Shown: positions 55,262 to 64,000 of the stretch, one piece after another
Numbering within the stretch: the stretch's first letter is position 1
Layout: each line of letters opens with the position of its first letter
Made by a program: the position numbers and the translations under genes
DNA from: Echinarachnius parma
Lineage: Eukaryota > Echinodermata > Echinoidea > Clypeasteroida > Echinarachniidae
NCBI GenBank assembly: GCA_037951105.1
Contig: JBAMJV010003765.1
Location: 99,501-163,500 of the forward strand
Direction: 5' to 3'
Length of the DNA: 64,000 nucleotides
Notes under the pieces: generated by a model
The model's database searches: none
What the model was told of the DNA's origin: nothing
The model's input: only the letters and a program-made list of their open reading frames with translations

Positions 55262-56460
55262 CTATAGCAGTCCACCCTTCAGACAAATTGAAATGAGATA
55301 CTTGTCATTTTGAAAGCATTTCTTTTTTTCTGACATGACCTTTTATAGTAGTGTACAACTATAGACCATCATTATATATGGTATTCTAGGCTCCCACAGT
55401 AAACAAAAATTAAACAACTTTTTAAACAACCAAAAACGCTGTTTAAGCCGGTCCCTCTAACAACGTTGTTTAAAATTTTGAACAACCAAGATGTTGGTTG
55501 TTCAAAATTCTAAACAATGTTGTTAGAGGGACCGGCTTAAACAGCATTTTTGGCTTTTTTAGCCGGTCCCTCTAACAACATTGTTTAAAATTTTGAACAA
55601 CCAGATCTTGGTTGTTCAAAATTTTAAACAACGTTGTTAGAGGGACCGGCTTAAACAGCGTTTTTGGTTGTTTAAAAAGTTGTTTAATTTTTTTTTACTG
55701 TGTAGGCAATATGTTAATCCATTTCCCCCTTATTCTTAAATATACTCTCTAGACAAATTGAAATGTGATTTTTAATTTTGCTAGAGTTTCCATGTTTTCC
55801 GTGATCTTTTTGTAGTATACACATTCATTGAAATTCCTGTAGATTTAATACATAGTATACCAGGCTACCTTAGACCATTGGTTAACCCATGCATTCCCTC
55901 ATGATTATACAAATATTCTTTAGACACATTGAGAGGTACTTATGAGATTCATTTCGTAAGAGTTTTCTTTTTTTCTGACATGACCTTTTTGAAGTAGATT
56001 CGCATTAACACAATTAACACTTTCGCTAATATACATATTCTTTTAGACAAATTGAAATGAGATTCTTTTCATTTTGCAACATTTCTTTTTTTTGGTGACA
56101 TGACATTTAGAAGTGGATGTATATTCTCCTTATTGAAATTCCCATATATAAGTTTATTGGGTTAACACATTCTCTCATAAACATATACTCTTTAGACAAA
56201 TTGAAATGAGATACTTTTCATTTTGTAAGAGTTTACTTTTTTTTTCTGTCATGACCTTTTGAAGTAATGTAGGTGTTTATTTTCCTTCTTATTGAAACTC
56301 TGATATACCAATCTCCCATAGGTATTGGGTTGGCACATTCTCTCATAAACATTATACTCTTCAGAAAAATCGTAATGAGATCCTTTTCATTTTGTAAGAG
56401 TTTTCTTTTTTTCTGACATGACCTTTTATATTAGAGATATTTATTGAAACGTCCATAAAG
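55262..56460. repeat. Degenerate tandem array (AGACAAATTGAAATGAGA units)
   Basis: AGACAAATTGAAATGAGATA and variants at 55281, 55752, 55921, 56046, 56193 and 56362, each followed by TTTTCATTTTGTAAGAGTTT and TTTTTCTGACATGACCTTTT. Spacing 125-170 bp, except where the 55395-55702 MITE splits a unit. Confidence 0.85.
55395..55702. mobile_element. MITE made of two successive long hairpins (308 bp)
   Basis: CACAGTAAACAAAAATTAAA faces TTTTTTTACTGTG. Inside, GCCGGTCCCTCTAACAAC...GTTGTTAGAGGGACCGGC occurs twice in a row, and each is itself a palindrome of about 90 bp centred on AACCAAGATGTTGGTTG and AACCAGATCTTGGTTG. It sits in the tandem array between two recognisable units. Confidence 0.88.
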
Positions 56461-57225
56461 TTAATTTGTACCCTACCCTACATTTTGCAATGTCCATCTT
56501 AAAGTAATTAAATCAGCACATTTAACCCTGATACAGACATGTTAATTTAGTATATTATTAAAACAACCTTTTATGTTGAATTTTGAAACACAATGTGCAA
56601 TCTTCATCACCAAAAATACATATTGTTTTGCTCACATAAATCACACAAGGTCATGAAAAAACAAATCCCATAAAACAAGTCCACATCAGGGTCAGATGGT
56701 ATATGTCGACTGCATTTCATGATGTGTTCCCTATGAACTAGTAATATACTACAGGTGACAATAGTGTTGATTTGCATGCTTATGTATGCATAACCATCTC
56801 TAGGTACGTTGTCTATACTATACCCACCTTTTTCTGAATTAATACCTCCACTATTATGTGAAAGAAAAGCCATAGTGTTATTGAACACAGCGTATCATTG
56901 AGAAAATTATCATAATCAGTTGCATGCCTGTGCATGCACACATCCAATCTTGATTCCTACCCACTCACACTCAAATATTCTTCTAAAAATATAACGGATA
57001 AATTATACTCCTCCTAATCAGCTATGTACATCATACATGTACCCCCGGTGTAATGTACATTAAGTCCTCCAGTTTCTTACCATGGATAGACCATTGTGTT
57101 GTTACACATATTTGAATGCGAGTAGTTATGATTGTGTTCAGTTGCATGCCTATGCATGTATACCTATCCAATCTTGGCTCTTACCCATTCATTCATTCAT
57201 GCTTTTATTCACACAGTAGTAGACT
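56461..57225. other. No recognised feature
   Basis: Unique-looking. TTGCATGCCTGTGCATGCA at 56920 and TTGCATGCCTATGCATGTA at 57141 head a weak two-copy repeat. The 93-aa minus-strand frame at 56607-56888 has no recognised motif or splice context. Confidence 0.4.
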
Positions 57226-57420
57226 GTGTGCAGTACTGTGTGTTTGTTTATTTATTCATTCATATTTTTCTTTCTGGCGATATGCCATGCAAGTAATCTC
57301 TTGCTCCAATTTTTGTCTTTCTCTCGCTCTATCTGCCACTGTTCCTCTCCAGCGCATCTCTCACTGAGCTCTAGCTTGGTTTCTGTTCTTACATTCTATC
57401 TCTCCCCCTCCCTCTCTCTT

Positions 57421-58200
57421 GCTTTGTGTCTCATCTTCTCCCTTATCATCTATCTCTCCCCCTCTTTCTCTTTCTCCTTCTCCTTCTCTCTGCTTTGTGT
57501 CTTATTTTCTCCCTTATCATCTATCTCTCCCCCTCTTTCTCTTTCTCCTTCTCCTTCTCTCTGCTTTGTGTCTTATTTTCTCCCTTATCATCTATCTCTC
57601 CCCCTCTTTCTCTTTCTCCTTCTCCTTCTCTCTGCTTTGTGTCTTATTTTCTCCCTTATCATCTATCTCTCCCCCTCTTTCTCTTTCTCCTTCTCCTTCT
57701 CTCTGCTTTGTGTCTTATTTTCTCCCTTATCATCTATCTCTCCCCCTCTTTCTCTTTCTCCTTCTCCTTCTCTCTGCTTTGTGTCTTATTTTCTCCCTTA
57801 TCATCTATCTCTCCCCCTCTTTCTCTTTCTCCTTCTCCTTCTCTCTGCTTTGTGTCTTATTTTCTCCCTTATCATCTATCTCTCCCCTCTTTCTCTTTCT
57901 CCTTCTCCTTCTCTCTGTTTTGTGTCTCCTTTTCTCCCTTATCATCTATCTCTCCCCCTCTTTCTCTTTCTCCTTCTCCTTCTCCTTCTCTCTGCTTTGT
58001 GTCTCCTTTTCTCCCTTATCATCTATCTCTCCCCCTCTTTCTCTTTCTCCTTCTCCTTCTCTCTGTTTTGTGTCTCCTTTTCTCCCTTATCATTTATTTC
58101 CACCTTCTTTCTCTTTCTCCTTCTCCTTCTCTCTGCTTTGTGTCTCCTTTTCTCCCTTATCATCTATCTTTCCCCCTTTTTCTCTTCCTCTCTGCATTGT
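57421..58200. repeat. 71-bp CT-rich minisatellite (about 11 copies)
   Basis: GCTTTGTGTCTTATTTTCTC recurs at 57421, 57492, 57563, 57634, 57705, 57776 and 57847 with 71-bp spacing, almost without change, then more diverged copies to 58135. Nearly every base of the top strand in the unit is T or C except at GCTTTGTG and TTATCATCTA. Because 71 leaves remainder 2 on division by three and no frame of the unit has a stop, all three frames stay open for hundreds of codons. Confidence 0.95.
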
Positions 58201-58635
58201 GTCTCTCCCCCTCTCTCCCCCCTTCTCTCTCCCCCTCTCTCTTCCCCTCTCCTCTATCCCCCTCCAGCATAGCTTGATCTCTATTGTTTACTCTCACTCT
58301 TATCTCATCCATCCTCTCCTTATCTTCCTTCTCCATCTTTCTCTTCCTCTTTCTCTTTCCCCTCTTTTCTTCTCCTCTCTGTTGTACCTCTTTCTTCTCA
58401 TCTCCATCTCTGTACTTCCTTTAATACTTGTACTCTGTTACTATTTTCCTACCGAAAACCTTCTCCTTTTATTTCTCATCTTTTTTCCATCACCTTTCCC
58501 CGATTCCTTTCCTTATCTGTTTAAATCTGTCCTTCTCTATTGCCTGTTCTGTCGTTCTTGTTTTTATGTCATATTTTGTCTCTTAGCTCTCTCTATTTCT
58601 TTCCCATCCTCCCCTCTCATCTCTCTTATCCTTTC

Positions 58636-58675
<40 letters not shown>
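58201..58675. repeat. CT-rich tract with (CT)n at 58639-58672
   Basis: CT-rich continuation of the minisatellite region ending in an uninterrupted (CT)17-type run. Confidence 0.9.
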
Positions 58676-58676
<1 letters not shown>

Positions 58677-58819
58677 CCTACCCATACCATTCTCCTCATC
58701 ATCTCTTTAGCATACCAGGCCATTACATATTACTATCCATAGATAGATGTGTATGTCCCTTTTTGAAGCAGAATACTCACAACAATAGGCACGCAGTGTA
58801 GTATGTACATGTCCATGTC

Positions 58820-60240
58820 CTCACACTCATTAACAGATTTTGCTTGCTTGCTCAGCAGTAGCTAGCTATAGCTAGCTAGGAGACTGCATTTGCATCCCTA
58901 CTCACTGGCCTTGATTTTTTAAGTAAAGGTAGAAAGAGATGCAGAGAGAAAGAGAGAGGAGGAATCTGACTTTAAAAAGCAGACTACTCTAATACATACA
59001 GCAGACGACACACAGTGTGCCTTCGCACTCATTAACAGATTTCGCTCCCTCGCTCGCTCGCTCGACAGTGGCTAGCTCGGGGACTGCATTTGCTTGCATG
59101 CATGCTGGCTGGATGGCTGGACTTGCTTGTTTACCGACCTACTCTCCACGTGTGTGTATGGACGGTGTAAGCCTGTGATGCGGAGGAGAAGAAAAAAGGG
59201 ATTCTGATTTCATTTCTGGCTTAGTGCCGGCATCAATTGCTAGTTGTATTTCTTACTAACTGTTTTCGCTTTCTTATGTTTTTTTAAATACATAATTGGA
59301 CAAGAGATGCATGTTGACAGAGAAAGGGACGATTCTATTGTAATTTCTCGCCTGTTTTTTTGAAAGCGTCCACTTTATATCGGCTCCCTCGCTTGCCTTG
59401 CTTACCTGATAATATTCATCCATGCTTACGTAAGCAAACGGACAAAGATTCAGAGACAGAAATAGAGGCTGCTCATCTTCACTCACTACTGGGAGGACTG
59501 AGAACAAGGATTTTGATTTGTGATTTTATAGCTTTTTATCTTGACTAGCTTGACTTTTGACCTTTTTTTCATATGTATCTTCGCTAGCAAGCCAAATGAG
59601 GAGACAGATATGAATGCTCCACATCGTTATCACTTGTGGGAGATATGACACAGACATAGAACACGAAGGATTGTGGATTATAATGATTTTATGGCTTGTT
59701 TAATATACGATGTGCTCTCCTTGCATGGTGACCACCTCACTCAACATGTATGCTAGCTACATGTAGCTAGCTGGCACAATACGGTGACAGGAATAGCTTG
59801 CTTCTCATCTATATTCGCAAGCGGGAGATACGATGAAGACTTGAGATCAAAGGCTGGCTGATGATTATACTCTCATGTTTGCCCGTGATCTTACTCCATT
59901 TGTAAGCTGCCATGTCACAGGTGATTCGATCATGGAGAAATAGAGATGCAGTACTATCATTCTGTGGGTATATTTCTCTTGCAGTCCCTTGTCACGTGTA
60001 CATATTTCATTGGTCATTTTTTTGCCCTGACAAAGACAGAGACGAAAGGATTCTGATAACGTCTGCGGCCGTAGCGAAACTGTAGCGGCGGCAGTTTATC
60101 AACGAGATGCTCGCAAAAACGAACGAGGAGGATGAGGAAGATGGATGATGAAAGACGCAGATAGCGGATGTTGCGATTGTGTGCCATCAGTGATCGGTGA
60201 GAGCTTTGACTTTGCTAGAAGTGTCTCACTCGGTGGTGCA
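58820..60240. repeat. Very degenerate tandem array (GCTAGCT / GCTTGCTTG units)
   Basis: Segments with CTCATTAACAGATTT.GCT, GCTAGCTAGC or CTCGCTCGCTCG, GGGACTGCATTTGC, then AGAGATGCAGAGAGAAAG and GATTCTGATTT recur near 58830, 59030, 59300, 59440, 59600 and 59820. Unit about 150-200 bp, strongly eroded. Confidence 0.55.
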
Positions 60241-60249
60241 TTCTCTGTG

Positions 60250-60465
60250 GGAACATTAATGAACATTTGCTGGATAAATAATGAGCTGGAACATTTGTTG
60301 GAAAAAAGATGAGCCAAAACATTTGTTGGAAAAATAATGAGCTGAAACATTTTTCAGATAATTAATGAGCTGAAACATTTGTCGGAAAATTAATGAGCTA
60401 AAACATTTTTCAGATAATTAATGAGCTGAAACATTAGTTGGAACATTAATTAGCTAATTAGACAT
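60250..60465. repeat. Minisatellite, 27-31-bp unit (about 7 copies)
   Basis: ATTAATGAGCTGAAACATTT followed by GTCGGAAA or TTCAGATA repeats about seven times. Alternate units carry TTTCAGATAATTAATGAGCT, hinting at a two-step higher unit. Confidence 0.9.
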
Positions 60466-60545
60466 TGTTTGTAGCATTCTTCATGGAATCATGCATCCAG
60501 GCATCGGTGATGATTCACTTCTAGCTTCCTTTCTTTGAGCTTGGG

Positions 60546-60568
60546 AAACCCTTTTTTTCCAGGTAAGC
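60546..60568 (+). promoter_or_regulatory. Candidate recursive splice site 2
   Basis: AAACCCTTTTTTTCCAG ends at 60562 and GTAAGC starts at 60563. The pyrimidine tract is strong and the junction has zero length. No second donor is close downstream, so this would be the fly-type form without an RS-exon. Same strand as the 18582/18583 site. Confidence 0.42.
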
Positions 60569-60600
60569 TGAATAATCAGATAATAACCCTTAACAAATAA

Positions 60601-60745
60601 CAAAGCTCAACACTAGCACTTGCACCATTGCCCGGGGCAAATAAAAATTGATGTTGGGCAAGTTAAATTTCATAAATGGCTGAGTATTGGGCAACCAAAT
60701 TATTGGTCGACTATGAGAGAATAATGTAATTCCGTACGTGTAGAA
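60601..60745. mobile_element. CAGGG-end family, left-hand fragment
   Basis: CAAAGCTCAACACTAGCACT, then GCCCGGGGCAAATAAAAATT and GGGCAAGTTAAATTTCATAA match the first half of copies in copy-A orientation. The right half is missing. Confidence 0.65.
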
Positions 60746-60889
60746 AGTGGGTGAACTAAACAGTTTTTAACACCGTTTGTAATATCATTATGTAAAACAT
60801 ATGCTTTTATGCCGGAAATTTGCTGGGATCGATTTTCATCTGGGCTTCGCTTGTTATGATGACTCAATCCGCATACCAGCACATGCTTC

Positions 60890-61180
60890 CTCTTCCTGTG
60901 TGAAGGAATGCGGACTAGGGAGGAGGAAAAAAATGGAAATTAAGAGAAAAAGTGGATTAAGTTTCAGAGATATAGAGAAAGAGCTAAGTATGAGAGAGGA
61001 ATGGATAATGAGAGATAGAAAGAACATGTACACCGAGACCGGCACACCTCCTCTTCTGTGATGGAATGCGGACTAGGAAAAAAAAGAGGTAAATTAAGAG
61101 AAAAAATGGATTAAGAATTAGAGACTCTGAGAAAGAGCGCATAATGTGGAAGAGACTGCCAGGAGAGAGACAGCAAGAGA
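60890..61180. repeat. Two-copy tandem repeat, purine-rich (about 160 bp)
   Basis: GAATGCGGACTAGG at 60907 and 61065, each followed by AATTAAGAGAAAAA.TGGATTAAG and GAGA...GAGAAAGAG. The purine bias gives open frames (60801-61061, 61144-61509) rich in K, R and E that I do not trust as genes. Confidence 0.75.
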
Positions 61181-62224
61181 GGGTGGACACGTACACCACC
61201 CTAGGTGTAAAGGAATTTGAATCGAGAAGAAAAAAATATTGTAGAAAATATGAAGAAAATAAGAGACGGGTAGGGAAGGAGATGGAGGAAATTTACACCA
61301 ACCCAAATCTCAAATGCATCGGGGGGAAAAAAAATGATATTGTAGAGAGTGAGAGGAAGAAGCCAACATTTAAATACACTGGGAATGTTAGATGGGGAAT
61401 AAGTGTAAGAGAGAGAGAGAGAGAGAAAGGGAGAGTATTATCTCCTAATAATGCACATGCCCCCTGGTTATGGAGAGCGACGCTGGAATTTATTGTATTG
61501 TACTCGTAATACCGCTACCGCTCGCGTAACCCGACTCCCTCCCCCCGAAACGCGGTGGAGCCCTTGCCCACGATCCCCTGATAGAAGCGTGTTTCCTGTT
61601 GAATGCGTGCGCCGCTGCGATTTATTCTGAAGATCATGGGGTTCTCGATCTTATTTTTCAAATTTGCAAAACTTGTGTATTTTGTAAGTTTTGCAGATTC
61701 TCTGTGTGATAAATGGATTGTAGTTGTTGTTGTTTTTTGTTTGGGGGTGGGGGGGGGGGGGGGGGGGTTAACTTTGCATTTTTCTCTGGTTAAATGCTTT
61801 GTTTCTTTTTAAATAACATTGATAGTGGATAATGATATAGCTCACATCCCGTACACATCATAATACGCATCAGTAACACTTGATTATTAACACAAATTCT
61901 GCATGCAATGTTCTTGCACCATAAATATAGTTTGCAATGGTACAAATTAAGGATAAATAAAGATCATTGTCATTGTTTAAAAAAAGGTGTGTATCATATC
62001 TCATTTTAATATATAATCAGTGTTCTGAAAGGCGTTTCAGAATGATAATTAGCAACTATAAAAATGATCTGAATCACGTTTCTGAATGCTGATTAAGGAC
62101 TAAATGAGATTGTCAAGTGTGGGGGATGCAACACGGCGGATTGCCATTATGAAATAGGCTAATTTGTAACACTGACCTAGTGTGTATTAGGCACCGTGTT
62201 CAAGGGGTTTGAAAGATGGCACTG
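61181..62224. other. No recognised feature
   Basis: Purine-rich then AT-rich DNA with a GA run at 61411-61426 and a G run at 61749-61767. Confidence 0.4.
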
Positions 62225-62425
62225 TGCATCTTATTTACGAATCTGTCTTAGTGGCCACCTGTCTATAGCAGCCAACCTGCCTTAATAGTGGCCACATAAA
62301 GTGATCCCGTGCAGAGAAAATCAATGTTGTTATGGAACCTGTCTAGATAGAGATCACCTGTCTACAGTGGCCACTCTTCTTGTTTCCCTTGGATTGTCAC
62401 TATACATTACACAGGTTTGACTGTA
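62225..62425. repeat. ACCTGTCTATA family, copy 3
   Basis: GGCCACCTGTCTATAGCAGC, CAACCTGCCT, GTGATCCCGTGCAG and GATCACCTGTCTACAGTGGC follow the order seen at 12612-12880. Confidence 0.65.
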
Positions 62426-62449
62426 CCTTTAAAAAAGTCTAGTAGTCCA

Positions 62450-64000
62450 TGAGCCAACACCTGAAAAGTGGCTTAAAAATGGAGTTGGCTGCACCCCTCG
62501 GACGGCCATTTATTTCTGGTATCATCTTGAAGGTATAAGTCTCAGCTATCCGAAACTGGAATTTTCGACCCCAAAAAGTTGCACGTTACCATGGCAACGC
62601 CGTTTTTGTGACACATGGTCAAATACACCCCGCAGAATCGGTGGATTCCACTAAAAAACGAAATGTCGACAAAAAATAAAACATTTTGATATCCAGTCAT
62701 CATAGGTTTATGATTTTTTCAGGGACTCAGGAGTGTTGTACCAGCTATCAGATTCCAGAATATCAAGTACGAAACATTATTGCTAAGGTCATTAGAGGTC
62801 ATTAGGGGTCAACTCAAGGTCAGTGACATGATCCTAACTTCTAATTGCATTAATATTTGTATGTGATTCATAGAAACTCACATTACTCATTACTCTTACG
62901 GTGTATATGGCTGAATGTGATTTCCTCGGAAGGCATGAGGTCAAGGAATCCATATACACAATTTAAAGCTAAATTGATAAACCGTTGCTATGGCAACTCG
63001 TATGATGTGAATGCTGCAAAGTGTGTTAAATGCGCAATAAGTGACAAGCGAGAGCTTACATTTTAGATTGTAATGAACCCGGATGGATTTAAGCAACAAC
63101 ATACCTCATTTCAAATGAAATTGTTTGAAGTTATTAAAAATGGCAACTTAAATTGCCGCCACTTGAATAATCACCATGGAAACCAATGCTGAATAGGCCA
63201 CGCCCCCTTTACACAAGAAATCAAACTAGAATTTAAAAAATAACTCATTTACAACCATTGTAGACATAACGATGTGTTTTCCTATGATGAAATCATTGTA
63301 AATGGAAAGGAAAAATGCTGCAAAAAAGTTGATAGCTATCAAGTAATGTTTCCTAGCAACATAAATGTTCCCTAGCAACCAATGCATACTTCTGTACACG
63401 CTTGATTCTTCATTTTATGTTGCATGTCTCTTGGAGAAAGAATAGATTCCAGTGTGAAATGTGTGGTGCAATAGCTTGGCAAAATAGTCTGAACAAGCCA
63501 CAATTTTCATGATAGGTCCAGAAATGTATGACGAATAACACACTTTAGATCCCTTATAATCCAATTTGAGGGTTTGACAGAATCCAAGATGGCGTCCAAA
63601 ATGGCCGATTTTTAAAGTTTTCTTCCACTTGTTCCCATAAAGACAAGTTGGAAAGTTTATTAAAGTGTCTAAATATATGTTTTCTGATACGATCAATCTT
63701 TTAAAACGATCGTATGAAGGTTTCTAGTCCGAGGAAAAGTCTAATCCAAGATGGCGGCCATTTTACAATACAAAATGGCCACCGTCGTAAAGTGAAAATT
63801 CCATAACTTTGCATCTAGACAGGTTAGAAAGTTCAAATAAGTGTCCAAACATATGTGTTCGGGTACGAGGAAATCATTCTGACGTATACCAAGATGTTTC
63901 AAGACAAGGAAGTATCCTTATCTAAGATGACAGCCATTATAGGTTTCAAAATGGCCGCCATATGGTGTTCAAAATGGCCGCCATAACATCACACTTGGTA
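62450..64000. repeat. Repeat block rich in CCAAGATGGCGGCCATTTT words, open at window edge
   Basis: AATCCAAGATGGCG (63583), AATCCAAGATGGCGGCCATT (63743), AAAATGGCCGCCAT (63951, 63970) and TTAGAAAGTTCAAATAAGTGTCC (63824) versus TTGGAAAGTTTATTAAAGTGTCT (63649) show a tandem unit of about 175 bp in the last 500 bp. Earlier parts hold GTTACCATGGCAACGCC and GTTGCTATGGCAACTCG. Related words occur in the 16636-18103 inverted repeat. The array continues past the window. Confidence 0.65.

Noticed and set aside
57226..58801. Open frames of 348, 460 and 283 codons on the plus strand
   Set aside because: They are translations of a 71-bp CT-rich minisatellite that has no stop in any frame. The residues are S, L, P, F runs with no domain.
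60801..61509. K/R/E-rich frames of 86 and 121 codons
   Set aside because: They come from a purine-rich tandem duplication; the minus strand is equally open.

Overview
The window looks like AT-rich nuclear DNA from an animal, most likely a marine invertebrate. An echinoderm or other invertebrate deuterostome is my best guess, from the style of the repeats and the frequent ACATGTACATGT words; I could not test this. There are no operons, no bacterial signals, no rRNA, no intact tRNA and no complete protein-coding gene. I read it as mainly long-intron or intergenic sequence. The plus strand carries a few splice-type signals that would fit one long-intron gene: a possible 68-nt coiled-coil exon at 46598-46665, a weaker possible exon at 47810-47877, and two sites where a 3' splice site directly abuts a 5' splice site (18582/18583 and 60562/60563), as in recursive splicing. 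None of these is proven.

Most of the window can be explained by two kinds of repeat. The first is tandem arrays with units of about 70-325 bp: 1.7-3.2 kb (323 bp), 10.8-12.1, 18.9-21.4 (about 195 bp), 22.0-23.9, 24.1-25.3 (182 bp), 27.9-28.5, 44.5-45.1, 46.6-47.7, 49.4-49.8, 55.3-56.5, 57.4-58.2 (71 bp), 58.8-60.2, 60.2-60.5 and 62.5-64.0 kb. The second is short non-autonomous DNA transposons with terminal inverted repeats. Several sit inside the arrays, so the neighbouring array units show the empty site and reveal the target-site duplications (TSDs).

Transposon families that can be separated by their ends: (i) six copies of an approx. 390-bp element with TTAAAGGGA ends; (ii) a 433-bp element at 14783-15215 and a second copy at 6187-8171 that has been split by a 1.58-kb foldback element with a TA duplication; (iii) five full copies of a 262-345-bp CAGGG...CCCTG-type element, each flanked by a 7-bp TSD; (iv) long and short forms of an element with ATGACA ends (4982-5798 and 11280-11582); (v) a pearl-like element with AGCTCACCTGAG ends surrounding the 323-bp array; (vi) a mariner-type MITE at 29850-30085; and several single MITEs. 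A 5'-truncated minus-strand LINE end (22718-23273) keeps the last ~43 codons of a reverse-transcriptase ORF. tRNA-like SINE heads lie near 28.98 and 39.3 kb. A 1.47-kb near-perfect inverted repeat spans 16636-18103.

Many long open frames in the window are by-products of low-complexity repeats (CT-rich 57.2-58.8 kb, CA/GT tracts, the 323-bp array) and are not annotated as genes. Stretches that look unique and CpG-richer (10571-10800, 35690-36160, 43230-43560, 50730-51060) are the best candidates for regulatory DNA.
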